Below are positions 1 to 12,112 of a DNA stretch of 64,000 nt, piece by piece; position 1 is the stretch's first letter; each line of letters starts with the position of its first letter. Made by a program: the position numbers and the translations under genes. The notes beneath the pieces are model-generated. The model saw nothing but the letters and a program-made list of their open reading frames with translations. It did not search any database and was not told where the DNA came from. Location of the stretch: contig NW_027441109.1 in the NCBI RefSeq assembly GCF_949628215.1, positions 930,001-994,000 of the forward strand, given 5' to 3'. Source of the stretch: Phalacrocorax aristotelis (Eukaryota; Chordata; Aves; Suliformes; Phalacrocoracidae).

Positions 1-335
1 AGGGCCTGGTGGGGTGGGGCCGTGCTCGTGTGCTCCCCAGCATCCCCAGTTAGCAACAGGTCCCACCCCCTGGTGACAGCCTGGGGGTGTTGCTGGTGCT
101 GCCTGGCCCCACCCTCCATAGCAACAGGCCCTGCCCTTGGTGATGGCTCCAGGGGCATTGCCAGCGTCCCTTTGGACACACCCCCTTAGTGACAGGCCCC
201 ACCCCCCGGCAACGGCCCGGGGGTCGGTGCCGGCTCTCTCCCCTTAGCGACAGGCCCCACCCCCCGGCAACGGCCCGGGGGGCGGTGCCGGCTCTCTCCC
301 CTTAGCGACAGGCCCCACCCCCCGGCAACAGCCCG
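1..335. repeat. 58-bp GC-rich minisatellite
   Basis: Three well-preserved copies start at about 185, 243 and 301, each opening CTTAGYGACAGG and containing a CCCCGGCAACGGCCCGGG-like core, which gives a period of 58 bp. Two more degenerate copies (TAGCAACAGG-type starts near 51 and 119) lie upstream. The array runs off the left end of the window. Confidence 0.8.
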
Positions 336-700
336 AGCCTGTGTTTGCTCCGCTCGGGGGGCTCGGTTTGGGTGTTTTCTCTCCCCCCTCCCTCCCGTGC
401 CGGGAACTCCAGGCGGCTCTCGTACGGCTCCCGGGGCCTTCACCCCCCGGGGGGCTCGGCCCGCCCCTTTCGCGGGGCGCTGTGGGAAGGGCGGGGGCGG
501 GGCCCGGGGGTGGAAGAGCCCCGGCTCTGGCCCTGGGCTTCTCTGGCGTCGGTGCTCCCGTGTTCCCTCGGGCGGTCGCAGCTTTGGGGCTGTCTCAGCC
601 CCCCGGGCAGGCGTGCTCTGGCGTTTAGAGAAGCGGAGGCGTTGCCTGAGGTAAGGATTCCAGAGCTTGGCACTCTTTGGCGGCATCTGTACTAGAAAGG
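335..700 (+). promoter_or_regulatory. CpG island, candidate promoter and first exon
   Basis: The stretch is very GC- and CpG-rich with several GGGCGGGG-type Sp1 boxes (around 485-505). A consensus splice donor (GAG before GTAAGG) begins at 651, so a plus-strand first exon could end at 650. Reading frames here are open in several frames, as expected of CpG islands, and none resembles a known protein. The promoter role is inferred from composition only. Confidence 0.4.
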
Positions 701-922
701 TCCCTTGTGGCCTGCTTTGCTTTTTTTCTCCCAGGATGCTGTTTTGGGCGCTGAGGGGGCGGTGAGACGGGTTAGTGGTATGGTGTTCTGTTTGGGGTTT
801 GGTTTTTGCTTTGCTGTTTTTTTTCCCCTCGTGAGATCATTTTATTGTGCTGCTGCAATTCCTGTCTTTACTGAACCCGGAACCTTGGGGGTTTTCACTA
901 GTTGTGCCGTTCACTGTTTCAG

Positions 923-1263
923 GTGTTGCCTTGGCCTCTCAACAGCCGTGGCACAACCTGCAGCGATGCTGCCTCTCCAGGCCCCCGCAGGCCCCGCTTT
1001 CTTGTCCAGCCAGGCGGGAAAGCGTGGTTGTTGCAGAAACAGCTACACCCTGCGACTCCTCCTCAGGTTGTTGGCTCGGCCCCAACAGCGTACAGGCTGC
1101 TGAGGTCACCGCCTCCGCGCGGGACGCAGGCGGCCCGGAGAGCTTTACCCCGCGCCATTTCCGTCCCCTCTGGGCAGCAGCGGAGCTGCCGCCGCTTCAG
1201 GCGGCCGCTTTCTCGAGGGCGAGGAGCTGGGATGACAACGGGCCGCTGCAGACTCTGGTCAGG
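923..1263 (+). other. candidate internal exon, unknown gene
   Basis: A polypyrimidine-type acceptor (TTCACTGTTTCAG, ending at 922) and a good donor (GTAAGA at 1264) bracket 341 bp that is open in one forward frame. The translation is of low complexity and matches no family I recognise. It could be an exon of the transcript starting in the CpG island at 335-700, but this rests only on splice-site appearance. Confidence 0.25.
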
Positions 1264-4200
1264 GTAAGAGGCTGTTCCCTGGGGAGCCGGCGCAGGGGGA
1301 GCGGAGGTACGCACGGGCACTTGTCGGTGCCCCTGGCCGGTAAAGGGAAGGTTAAATTGTTAGAGTGCAAATAAATACATATTATTTAGGGAGGAGTCGT
1401 GACTAAATTTAATCACACCTATTACTGAACAAACCAGGCAGTCATTATTCCTAATCTGTAGTTAAAAAAAATAAAGGCAGTCCTTTTTTATGCCATAAAT
1501 AGAGTTGCGAGTCATTAATAGCTCAATCTAAATACAGCCGTTACTAAATCAACTGCAGGCATTAATGACTCCTGATCAGAAACAAAATAAGGAAATTTTC
1601 GAATCTAGAATGAAAATCGACCCGGAAAGCTAAATTGGGAGCGGGTAGTACTGAAATTGTAACAGGGCTGTTAGAAAGTTCAGAGGCAGCGACAGCTCCT
1701 GCTTCCAACCCAAGCAGTAAACGAAGCTTTAGGTTCTTAAATGAAGAGAAATAAAGGTGAGCTGTTAAACAGTGGCTGGGGTCAAGCGTAGCTATTAAGA
1801 AAATTTGCAGGTACGGGTGATTCCTGAGCAGAACTAACAATTCCAGAAGATTTAGATTTAAAAACTACAGAGCTAATGGAGTGCCACAACCGCCCGGATG
1901 TAACTGCAGCCGCTTTGGGGGAATGCCCCAGCCCCCCCAGCCACCGCTATTAATTACTGCCAAGGAGAGCGAAAGTGAAAGTAGAAGCAGTGCAGGTGAA
2001 GTGTGAGCAGTACGCTTTTTCCTAAGTCATCTCTTCGTGTCAGGAGAGGAAAGAAAATGGAAAGAAGATGTTTGCAGGGGGTCTGTGCTGGGTTACCTGC
2101 GCGTCTCTTCCGTGCGTCCTTGAGGAGACATTTAGCTCCTGTTGGGCGCTCGCAGGTGGAGACAGGGCGAGCTGGAGGCGGGATCGGTGCCGGCCCTGAA
2201 AAAGGGATGGGCAACGAGCTGAGAGAAGAGGGGGCAAGGGCTGAAAAAGGGTCACCGGTTCTGCAGGGAAGGCAGCGGGATGTGACTCGGCAACCGCTCT
2301 GACGAGCGCAGGGTCATTCGCTGCGATGAAGTCAGGGTCTGCGGCTGGCCCGGAGAGGCAGCAGAAATCCCAAACTCTTTGCAGGGGTACCGGCCAGATT
2401 AGGGCAACACCTGAACAGTAAAACCATTTAGGGGAAGCAGAGCTGGGCTGCACCGCGTGGCCAACCTCCCTCTTCTCCGTGAGTCCCAAAGGGGCAGCTC
2501 CAAGAATGTGCTGAGAATTCATCCCTTGCGCTAAAAATGAGACGCAAGTAGCACCCACCCGTGAATTTTATTTTCTCTCTCGCTCTGCGGCTCCTGCCTG
2601 CTTGTCTCTCCTCAGTGCTCACCTGCACCCGTGCTCGGATGGGGCAGCTGAGGGAAGGTGCTGCCATCTCCCCAGCCCCGGCGGACCGCCCCTCAGCTGT
2701 GTCCTCTGTCAGGGAGCGTCGTCATCTCTCCTGCCTCCCAGAGCGTGTCCTGTAGTGGCAGACGCGCGGGCTTTTCCCTGCACGCGCATACGGGAAGGGA
2801 AGCACAGTGAGAGCTGGGCTTGTCAAAGAGTAATGGGGGTGGTGGGAAGCGTAGCTAGAACCGGAGAGCTACAGCGCAAAAGCGAAGCGGACGGGACACA
2901 AAAGTAAAATGGTGCACAGGAATGCTGAGGAGAGAACTCCCGCAGCACACAGGAAATCAGTGTCAGAATCTATTGTCTTCTGACTGCCAAATTAAAAATA
3001 ATGGCACGCTTTGCAACGCTAAGCTCGCTCTAATCGTCTGAACTGTTTCTTTCCAACCCCCACCGCCCCCAGCACACCGCTCAGCCTCCTCAGCCTGAAA
3101 TGCCTTGTTTTCCTTCTTTTTTTTTTTTTTTATGACAGGGCAACTTCTGTTCCCGAGGTGGTGCCTACGGTACAGCTATCTCTTCGAAGACAGTTTGGTT
3201 TAGGTCAGAGAATGTTGAGCCTGGACTGAATCAGCCTCTGTTTCTATTTCTGGAAATCGTCGGTCCTGTGCATCAAGCCCGGAAAAAAGGAAATATGAAC
3301 CAAAGGACGTGGGGCCTGCAGGGCTAGGAAGTTATTTGAGAAGAGGTTCAGTGGGGAAATGACTCTTTGTCTGTGGGGCGTCCAGGCAAGCAACCCAGCT
3401 GCTAGAAAGCGGCGCTGTCCCCAGGATGGCCTCGGCGGTCCCGTTGGAGTCGGGGCAACAAGGACAAGGCAGGGTGAAGCATCTGGCCTGCCGTGTGGAA
3501 CGTGACTGTACAAAGCACGTGTGATGCACTGCAAGTTCATTTGTTTAAACTGTGAGTTAAAGAAGGTGTGCGGTTGCTTTGTAAACAGCCGACGCTCTAA
3601 AGCTACACCCATCTAATTGCTAGCTGTATTAAATCTATCGTATTGCTGTTTCTGCATTAAAAAATAAAAAAGAAAAAAACCAACACACCTATGTAAGCAC
3701 TTCTAAGTACAACGGAAAACCACTGTTTAACGCGTGGCATGTGTGGGTTGTTTTTTTGGGGTGGGAGGGTGGGGTGTATGACAAAAACCTGCGAGAGACA
3801 CACGCACATATGCACATGTCATGTTTAGCGCTCACCTAAACCCAAAAAAGAAAATCCACTCTTTATTTTGCAGCATTGGCATTAGCTTCCAGCGCACAGC
3901 CTGAGCGCGCACCTCTGCTCTCACCGTCTGCTCCCTCTTCAACCGTGTGTGGCTGTCATCAGCTTGCACAGGCTTTGCTCGTGCAAGTTTCCGCGACAGC
4001 TTACGAGAAGGCAGGGAAACCAACCCAGCAAGACGCGTAGTGCCTTCCTCTATGGGCTCCGTCCAGCCTTTGTTAAAATGAGCAGAAAAGAAATCTGCTG
4101 CTGCCTTTACCCTGACTGACTCTTACAGAGAGCATCTGACTTGACCCGCAGCAAAGTGATGCCCCAGGCAGCAGCACGTATTGGCGCGGACCGCGGTTTC

Positions 4201-5690
4201 ACCCACCTGTTTTACTGCGCCGGTCCTTTCCCACGGCCGATGCCGCAGATGTGGCGCGCCCCACCCCCAAACCTCTTTACGAGGGTTCCCTGGGCTCTGC
4301 AAGTCGCCTGCTGGACGTGTTGCTGATTCAGGCACGGGCAAAGTCAGCTTCTTCGCTGGCCTCGGGCCAGGGCAGCCACGTACTCGAGGGAAACTCAGAA
4401 TATCTCCAGCGAGATCTCACCGGGAGGCTGGGACCTCGTCAGTAGGGGAGAAAGCCAAGCGACTGACACTGAAAGGGAGCTCTTTGCTAGGCTGTAGATC
4501 GTAAAGTTAACAAAGAAAACAAACCTGCCTTTTTAAAAATGCCCTCTTTTGAGTCTGCCACATTTGATACGGATTTTTTAAATTGCAGGGTATATCTCCT
4601 ACAGGCCTCATGCAAAGGGAAGTGAGTACCTCTGGCTCTCAGGACAAGGGGGTCCCTCAGGAGCCCAGGTGCTCACGCCAGCCGGCATCTGGCACAGCAC
4701 AGGGCAGGAGCTTTGGCAGTAGTACGTGAGCTGAGAATGAGAGTTAGGCAGCACTGCGCGCTTCTCCTGTGAGCCGCCGAGGCTCGCGCGCTGTACCTTC
4801 CACAAATAAAAGGCCAGAAGAGTCAGCATTTCTGCTAGTTCCAGCCTCATCCGTACCCTCGTCGGTGTAGCTGTAAGCAAGTGTCCCGTAGCGACTGGGA
4901 GCGTGGCAGCTGGGCTTCCTGCGCTGCCTTAGGTTGTGCCCTTGGAGAGACCCTTCTCCGAGCCCCGTGAGCCCCGGGGTGGGTGGGCTGCGGTGCCGTT
5001 CAACGCTGAATAGGCACGAAGGCCTGTAAACAAAAGGTATTTATATCGCACCCATACCCGGCAGCCAACCGCCGCTTTATTTACGTATTCTGCACCTCCT
5101 GCCGACGCTTTTAAACTTAGCCGATATTGCCGCAGTTTTCACTGACGGGGCAGGGGGCTGCCACGCTGCAGGGGGAGTGTCTGGGTGTCTCCCACGGACA
5201 CAGACGTCCTCAGCTGGGTAGGGACAGGGTGAGAGCTGGAACAACTCTGCTGACATGTAAGGGCCGTCCCAGGGCAAGGCTCCTGGGTCTGGGGGCTGAA
5301 AGGCGAGCCGCGCTGGGTGGTTGGTGTGGGAGTTGTGGAGCAAGTAGGGGGAAAAAAAACCAACAAGAAAAAACCATCCAAATGTTTCACAGCAGGTAGA
5401 AAGCTAGGCAGAAAGCAAACTGAATGCTGTAAAGACAAAAGCCGAAAGCCGGCTATGGACTGTACGAAGAGTCAGTGCCACGGAAGGAGGTTATTTCTTC
5501 AACTGACCATAGGAGGCTTTTTGTGAGAAAACACAACACCTTTCTGCTACGGCGCGGTACCGCAGCAGTAATGGGCCAGAGCGTGCGAGCGCCTTTGGCA
5601 GGATCGGTAACGGCCGGGGCACGGCCGACCGGCCAGCCCACCTTCCGCACAAGGAAAACACCATTCCCCTGGAACGCCACGCAGACCCAG
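1264..5690. other. no recognisable gene; mixed intergenic or intronic DNA
   Basis: Composition falls from CpG-rich to ordinary here, with A+T-rich patches around 1370-1560, 3000-3130 and 3640-3700. There is a 15-base T run at 3117-3131 and an A-rich tract at about 3659-3680. Open frames are all short and overlap on both strands without domain-like content. I saw no LINE or SINE tail that I could name, no tRNA and no known exon. It may be intronic to the candidate transcript at the left. Confidence 0.5.
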
Positions 5691-6164
5691 GACGGGTAAG
5701 GCGGAGGCCGAGCCCAGGCGCCCCCATTGCCAAGGACCACCTTGGCCTTGCAGCGTCTCACGCTTCGGGGTGTTTTGCAGGCCGTGGCTAAGCTCAGGCC
5801 CCCTGCTAGTGGCTGCCCCCGGTCGCCCGGCGCCGGTCGGGCCCCAGCCCCCAGCGCGGTGCGGCGCAGGGCAGTGACCCAGCAGGGCGGCCCCCCGGGC
5901 CCCAGCCCCCCCCCCCCGCCTGCGGCCAGGCCCCGCGGCCGCCGGCCTCTTCCTCCTCTGCCCGCTCCCGTCGCAGACGGCTCGGTATGTGTCACGAGCG
6001 GCAGCCCCGTTCAGCAGCTCTCGGAGGGCGCGCGGCTCTGCCCGGCCGTGACCGGGGCCCGCAGGGGTTTCCCGCTCGCCCCGAGAAGGCGCTGGCCCCG
6101 AGCCGGGGCGTCCCGCCCCGCCCCGCCCGGCCCTCGGCGCCCTCGCGAGCTGAGCGCGGCCCGG

Positions 6165-6181
6165 CCAGCAGGGGGCGCTGG
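6165..6181 (+). promoter_or_regulatory. CTCF-type motif, unit 1
   Basis: CCAGCAGGGGGCGCTGG fits the published CTCF core (CCASYAGRKGGCRS) at every position. It sits about 90 bp upstream of a TATA-like CTTTAAG and of the candidate first exon. Binding is inferred from the motif alone. Confidence 0.7.
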
Positions 6182-6612
6182 CGCTCACCGGCTGGGCGCG
6201 GGGGCGGTCCGGCGCGGGGGCGGGGCCGGTGGGGGCCGCTCCTTCCGGCCGCCCTTTAAGGGCCGCCCCGCGGGGCTCGGGCTTCCGGTGGCGCGTGCGC
6301 GGCGCGTCGGAGCGGGGGCGGGAGCGGTGCGTGTGGAGGCCGAAGGGCCGGTGCGTGTGGCGGCCGGGTCGCGAGGCGTCCCTGTGCGGTGCCGGGGCCC
6401 CTCTGCGGCCCGGCGTGGGAAGCCCGCGGCCGGCGGAGCCTGCTCGGAGCTGGGCGGGGAGCGCCGCGGCGGTCCGGCCGCCGGCAGCCATCCCCTGCGG
6501 TGGCCGGCAGCCCCTCGGGACGCCTGGAGGCCTGGCGGTGCCCGAGCCTCGCCTGCGGCAGCCGCCTGAGAGAGCAGCGCGGCCGTGTCCGGGGGCCGGA
6601 GAGCGCTGGTGG
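6182..6612 (+). promoter_or_regulatory. CpG-island promoter and candidate non-coding exon 1, unit 1
   Basis: The segment contains CTTTAAG (6254-6260), an NRF1-like GCGCGTGCGC (one mismatch from consensus, near 6295) and GGGGGCGGG Sp1 boxes. It ends at a consensus donor, GTGAGT beginning at 6613. There is no ATG on the plus strand between the TATA-like element and the donor, so exon 1 would be 5' untranslated. The long frames here in both directions come from low stop frequency in CpG-rich DNA. Transcription start and direction are inferred. Confidence 0.5.
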
Positions 6613-7460
6613 GTGAGTTCGGGCAGCGGGTGGGTCTCCGTGTGAGGTGAGGCCTGGCGCGGGCCGGGGGGTATCTCCGTGCGGGTCGGGCCGGGGGCGG
6701 GGCGGGGGCCGGGCCCCGCAGAGAAGCCCCGGTCGGGCATCGTTCGCTTTTCCACAATGTAGGGCTCTCCCCGGTTATTTTTTGTGTACTGTGTTTTGGG
6801 TCACCTGAAACCCTTTGGCCGGTTACGTTTGGTGCGGGGAGATGGCAGGTCTGGAGCCTGAAAGATCTCTGGTGGGGGGTGGGGGAGGTATTTCTTGCCT
6901 TAAAACTCTGAGCCCACCTCGTGAGTCTCGTGACTGTGGCAAATGGCTGAGTCGGGCGTTTTCTGATAACTAACTTCTGAACGTGTGCGTGTGTAGGCAC
7001 GGGGAGATTTGTGCAGTGTGACGGAGCCCCTTGTGCTTCTGTGCTAATGTCTACCTGTTCTAGACCTCCAGAGTTGGAAAGCCTTTGTTTAGTGCCTAGT
7101 TGTGCCTGCGTAACAAATGTTTTAGCTGCTGATGGGTTATACCTCTGCTGCGAACTTCTTGCTGGGTGGCTTGATTGTTTCTGGTTGTCCGTGTAAATCT
7201 AGGCAGCTATTTTCTGCCCGGTGGTGAAGCCTATCGCTTTGGATAACAAAGGGCAGGAGTGCAATAAAGAAAAAGGTGATTCGTCTGCTGCAGCTCCTTG
7301 GAAACAATTCGTTCCTTATTTTCTGCCCTTGGGCAGGCGTTGTGCTTTCCAGATAATGCAGCCTCTCCTGTGCCTGTCCACGCCGTGCATTTTGTCCTGC
7401 CCTTGCTTGAAAAGGCTCTCCTTGCCTTCCTCCCCTCTGCTGCAGTTGCCTTAATCTCTC

Positions 7461-7484
7461 GCTGCTGCTGCTGCTGCTGCTGCT
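7461..7484. repeat. (GCT)8 microsatellite
   Basis: Eight perfect GCT triplets immediately upstream of the 7.5-8.7 kb CpG island. Confidence 0.95.
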
Positions 7485-7539
7485 GGAAGAGGGATAAAGG
7501 GAGTGTTGTCGATCGGGTTGTTAAAAGCTTTTTCGCGGG

Positions 7540-8660
7540 CTGTAACGCGCGGGAAAGGGGGGCCGGGGGGGAGGATCAGTTTGCGGGGAAAATGGGAAAC
7601 CAACATCACCTTCCCCTCCTACGGCGCAGCCCGGCCGCACGGCTCCCCGGGGATGCCCCTGCCCGCGGGTGTACCGTGTGTGCGCCCCCCGCGTGGGGCG
7701 GGGGACGACGACACCCCCCCACACACCGTCGGCGGCACTGGGGCAACCCCTGCCCCAGGGCTCCGCGCTCGTACCCGGCTCTCCCCGCTCCGGCACGGCA
7801 CGGGGCTGGACGCACCGAGAAGACCCCGGAGCGGCTTCTCGCGTCCGGGCGAGAACAGGGCCCGGCCCCGAGCAGCAGAGCGGGCACCGCCGGTAGCTCG
7901 GAGGAGCGGGGCCGGCTCGGCTCGAGGCGTCAGAGCGAAAAGGGACGAGAACCGTCCCGGAGCGTCCGGGGGTTGGGGGGGTTGGCGGATGGTCCGGTGG
8001 CCGGGTTCGGCTCCGTGCCGGGCCGTGGGGCAGCCGGAGCCGCGCCAGAGCAGGTGAGGAGCCGCATGGCCGGGCGCGCTGTGGGTCGGCGGGTTTGGGC
8101 TGTGGGGTCTCCCGGTCCGCGGAGCCCCCGGGGGGGCGGCGGGGTGCGGGCAGCAGCGGCCCCGGGCCGAGCGCTGTCGTGGGTCGGTGGTTGGGTTTTG
8201 GGGCCGAGCCCGTGCCCGTCCCCGGGGAGTAGGGGCAGCCCCACCCGGCTCTCGACTGCTCCTCGTCGGGGTCTGGCGGCGGCGGCGGCGACCCCGGCGG
8301 GGGCTCCTGCGGTGCCGGGCGGGTCCCCCCTTGCCCGCGAGGCAGGCAGGGACCCCGGCTGCTGCCGCCGCGGTTTGCTGGAGGCGGGCCGGGCCCGGCC
8401 CCCTGTGGGGTTGGGGTGCGGGCCCGGCGCTGCCGGGGAAACGAGGCCTGCGAGAGCAGGAAGAAAGCGCTGCCGGGCCGGTGCTGGGCTGCCCCGCCGG
8501 GGTGCGGGGCCGGGCCCGCGCAGTTCAGTTCCCAAGGCCTCCCCGACAGTGCCCGCGTGGGCCGTGGGGGTGCAGGGCTGCGGGGTGGCTGCGCTCTCCG
8601 CGGCCCTGAGCGTTGCCCGTGGGGACTGCGGAGGGGGCCGGGACGCAGCCAGGTTCAGCT
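7540..8660. promoter_or_regulatory. CpG island within the unit 1-specific segment
   Basis: Over 1.1 kb of CpG-dense DNA with many GGGCGG/CCGCCC boxes. A possible donor (CAG before GTGAGG) begins at 8054. Very long frames on both strands are compositional artefacts: they are rich in Pro, Arg, Gly and Ala with no domain-like pattern. A promoter active in either direction is plausible but unproven. Confidence 0.4.
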
Positions 8661-8960
8661 GGTTTGGTCCCTGAGCGTGGAGAGCACAGCTCTTCTGTTC
8701 CTGGGCCTTGAGAGCAGGCTCCTGTGGCTGACGCCGGGGCCCTGAAACAGATCGAGTCGTGCGTTTTGAGGGCCTGAGCGAGGGGACTAAGTGGTGTGGT
8801 TTTGGGCTGAGGAGCAGAGGTCAAGTGCTGTGCTTTTGGGACTTGAGAACAGGCTCAGCAGCTGGGCTTTTTGGCTCAGAACCGGTCCCAAAGTGAGCTG
8901 GTTTGGGGGCCAAAAGCAGAAGCCGGTTTGGCTGCTTGTGGGGGTGGCGTGGGGGCATCG
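8650..8960. repeat. degenerate tandem repeat, about 60-65 bp
   Basis: Several diverged copies share CTGGTTTGG/GTGGTTTTGGG and CTTGAGARCAGGCTC-type cores, for example around 8705 and 8843. Period and copy number are approximate because divergence is high. Confidence 0.4.
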
Positions 8961-10389
8961 GGTGCTGCAGGGGAAAGCAAGGGTTGGGCAGGGTACGAGG
9001 ACCCTCCCCGGAGGTGGGGGTCCGGTCACATCGGACCCCGAAGTTCGGGAGGCCGGCATGCACCAGAGCGAACTCGCCACCTGAGGCGGGTCTCTGGAGG
9101 AAGGGTGCTTTTTGGATCCAGCGCAGCGCACCCTCTTTGGGTCCAGCTCTTCATTCTGCGCTGCTTAGAAGAGTTATTAACCAATTAATTAAACATACAA
9201 ACTAAGTCACAACAGCTCTATCGGCTCCATCGTGGTTTGGAGCTCTGAATCGGTTTCATTTGGTGTCTAACACATTTTTTCCCCGAGGAGAGGCTACGTT
9301 TCAAGTTAATTAGTTTTCTCACAAGTGTGTCAGTCGATAAAATTGAGTTACGATTATTAAAACCACAAAGGTGACAGGAGTCTCACGGATCGGGTCTATT
9401 TCTGAAAATGTATTCATCCCATGCAAATGTCATCGGGATACAGATCATCTGCACTTCATGCTCTGACAAGACAAGATGCTGAGACAGGGATGAGCTCCAA
9501 AAGGACTACTGAAAAGAAAAAAAACCCACGCACTTCATGAAGTCATGGGGGGTTTTTTTGTTTGCATTTGGGGGGGCGGGGTGGCTTTAACAAAAGAGTG
9601 CAGTGTTGGCTGGCAGCAGCCTGCAGAGCATTTTTGCTGCCTGATCTCTCCTGTTCTTCTCTTCCACTCCTCTTTCAGGGCTGTAATTGTCATTTGGATA
9701 GTTTTAGAAGAGCAGTTAAGTTCCTCGCCTGTGTCTCAATGTGCTGGTAATACCAGGAAGGTGAATGCTTGAACCGGTCGGGCGGGTGGGAATAACTTGG
9801 CTGCAGGTAGAACTTCTGAGGGAAGACCAGCAAAACCAGGAAGCAAATAGCAAGTTCCCAAAAAATGTGCGGGTGTCAAACACATAAAAGTTTTATTGCC
9901 GAATGTTTTGTTTTTGGCAATATGTTCCAAATGCCTATTTTTGGTAAACATAACTTTTCAGGAGATTCAGGGTTGTGTGTGGCAAAACATGTCCCTCTGT
10001 TTTTGTGTCCTGCCGCACAAACGGCCGGCGGCAGGGCTCTCGTTCCCCGCTCTCGCTATTGCCACAGCAGGGCTGCGATATTTAGACCTAAGGGATGGGT
10101 TTAGGAATGGAAGGAGAGAGAACGCCTGTGTTCTGTAAGGGCTATGAATGCTGACCCTTTGCCTCCGTCTGCCGCTTTTCCTGTGCGGGTGATGAAGCCG
10201 TTTTACTTTCCTCTGTTGTTCCTGGTCTAAGTAGTTGCAAGGCTGTCGCCGCTGTGGGTGTGCAATTTGTGTTTCTGTGTTTCTGTGGAGTTCTAGCTAC
10301 GGCTCGCTTCTAGTGTGGCCAAGCGTCAAGGTAGGGCTTTCAGCTTAAAGCTTCAGAAGCGCTGCGTGCCGAGATGGGTGTAGGTGAAA

Positions 10390-10449
10390 CTGCTGTTGCG
10401 CCTGCAGCTGTGCTCGCAGGGATGCTGGGTGGCTCCGCATCAAACCGGC
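10390..10449. other. 60-bp block shared by all units
   Basis: Identical to 21254-21313 in unit 2 and to the corresponding bases in units 3 and 4. In unit 1 it is an island of homology isolated between two unit 1-specific segments, which shows that the structural difference is a mosaic and not a single insertion. Confidence 0.85.
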
Positions 10450-10679
10450 GAGGTGCGCGTGGACCTCCGTCGGGCTGCGCCCTGGGTGCGCGAGCGTGCC
10501 GTGTTTTTGCTGTTCCGGCTTGTATGTGCGAGGGCTTAACGTTTGATTTAATGCATTTCCTTTAACGGCAGGCTGTAGTTGGGCTCTAGATGGTATTCCT
10601 ACGTGGGCGCAGGAGCTGTGGAATGGTTAAGCTGTTGCTGTGCCTCCAGGTGACTTGTTCAGTAACACTGTTTTTCCAG

Positions 10680-10739
10680 GTGCAGATGGATGAGTCGTGC
10701 AGGGCAACGGAGGAGGGCCCAGGGGAGCGCTGTAAGAAG
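10680..10739 (+). other. candidate exon with start codon, unit 1 only
   Basis: A good acceptor (ACTGTTTTTCCAG, ending at 10679) and donor (GTGAGT at 10740) enclose 60 bp with an ATG at 10686 followed by 18 open codons beginning MDESCRATEEG, ending in phase 0. Joined to candidate exons at 11738-11801 and 12113-12240 the frame stays open for about 80 codons before a stop near 12223-12225. No family is recognised. Units 2-4 lack this exon. Evidence is splice signals plus frame continuity only. Confidence 0.3.
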
Positions 10740-11737
10740 GTGAGTCTGTGTGTAGTACTGGAGGGAAGATGTGACTGATGGCTATAGGGCTCCATTATGG
10801 GTTTTACTCTTTTTTTTTTTTTTTTGTGATCTGAGGGTGCTAAGCGATGAGCCGAGCGTGATGTGGGCCCTGGAGGTGAGTCAGGCAAGGTGACCGGTGC
10901 TTGGTGGGCTGGAGTAGGTGTTCTTTTTCAGGTTATTCAGGGTTTTTTCTCCTTCTCTTCACTTTCCCATCCCAATTTGGGGCCGATTCCCTCAAACGGG
11001 GACTTCCCCCTGTGGGGCTGCTTATGCAGCCTGGGAGCTGCTGCCTGGGCACAAAAATACCTCAAACCCCTTGACTCTGGGCCTGCAATGAGGGGTGAAA
11101 ATACAGGAAGAATTCTGGTGGAAAGAAAACAACTTGGGGCTTCTGGGAAAGCCAACTCCAGCTGGATTTGTGCGGCTGGAAAGGAAAAAAAAAAGGGGGT
11201 GGGGGGAAGGAACAACAACCTAAAAGCACCCGCCAACCATTCTCATGCACAAAACCGAAAGTGAAAATGACCATTTTTTGTAGGGCAAAAGCACAAAAAA
11301 TCCCCACAGAACTCAGTAGTTTGGAAAAGCAACCCCAATTATTACATTATGTAAAGAAGGCGGGGGAAAAAAAAAGAAAACCAAACCAAAACCCGATCAC
11401 AACCCTGATGCCACATGCCTACAAGCAGTTCCTGGGGCTTATTCTGCGGGGGTGGGAACCCAACCTTGTTCCCCAGGTTTGCTGTGCTGCTTCTCCTCCC
11501 TCGAGACACTTTGCTGTTTGGTGCAGAGGCAATGAACGGCGCTGCTGGGGCTGCGAGGGGGAAAGGTGCAGAGGAATAGAAGCTCTGTGGATGCAGCCAA
11601 GTTACGGTTTCTGGATGGTATTAATCGAGAAGAGTAATTCAGATAATGCTGCTGCCCAGCGACCAGAATTGGGTACTGAGCCCGGGAGCCGCGCACGCGC
11701 GGTGGCGTCCCTGTGATCCCCATTGCTCTCTCCGCAG

Positions 11738-11801
11738 GTAACAGCCCTGCGATGCTGCGGTGCCTGCGAGGTGATGCCGCCGTGCTCGTTGCTGCTTCCT
11801 G
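11738..11801 (+). other. candidate internal exon, unit 1 only
   Basis: Acceptor TTGCTCTCTCCGCAG (ending at 11737) and donor GTAAGG (11802) bracket 64 bp. The bases read in phase 0 from the exon at 10680-10739, giving VTALRCCGACEVMPPCS and further residues, and end in phase 1. Not present in units 2-4. Function unknown. Confidence 0.3.
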
Positions 11802-12112
11802 GTAAGGAAAGGCCTCCTCTGCTCTTGCTGCAGCGTGGTGGTGTGTCGGACACGATTCCCTGTGTCGGGTGAGGCCTAGGGCTGCCGGCGAGGTGAGCGA
11901 GCCCCTTTGGTGGGTGCAGGGGTATCTCCTTGTGTGCCTGTACTACTGGGGCTGGTGGGATGGGAAGCTTCAAATGACCCGCCGAGGCAGGCTTCTGGTA
12001 TGCTAAAGGCGAGCGGGTGAGGGCAGCCCTAGGAGTTACCCGGGAGCTGATAGAAGGGAAGAGGGAAAGGAGGAGGAGGATGATGACCTTTTCCCCCTGC
12101 AGCTTCTGGGTG

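Larger units (their letters stand above)
7114..10389. other. unit 1-specific 3.28-kb segment
   Basis: Units 2-4 pass directly from the GCGTAA corresponding to 7108-7113 to the CTGCTGTTGC that starts at 10390, so this segment is an insertion in unit 1 or a deletion from the others. It holds a (GCT)8 run, a second CpG island and degenerate repeats. From about 9180 to 10370 it is ordinary A+T-richer DNA in which I see no gene. Confidence 0.8.

Noticed and set aside
5547..6755. 402-codon minus-strand frame across the unit 1 promoter, and similar frames in the other units
   Set aside because: Composition is Pro/Arg/Ala/Gly-driven, overlapping frames are open on both strands, and no domain pattern is visible. 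This is typical of stop-poor CpG islands.
7298..8674. 458-codon plus-strand frame
   Set aside because: It spans a (GCT)8 run and a CpG island; it is low-complexity, has no recognisable domain and a donor-like site inside it. Compositional artefact.
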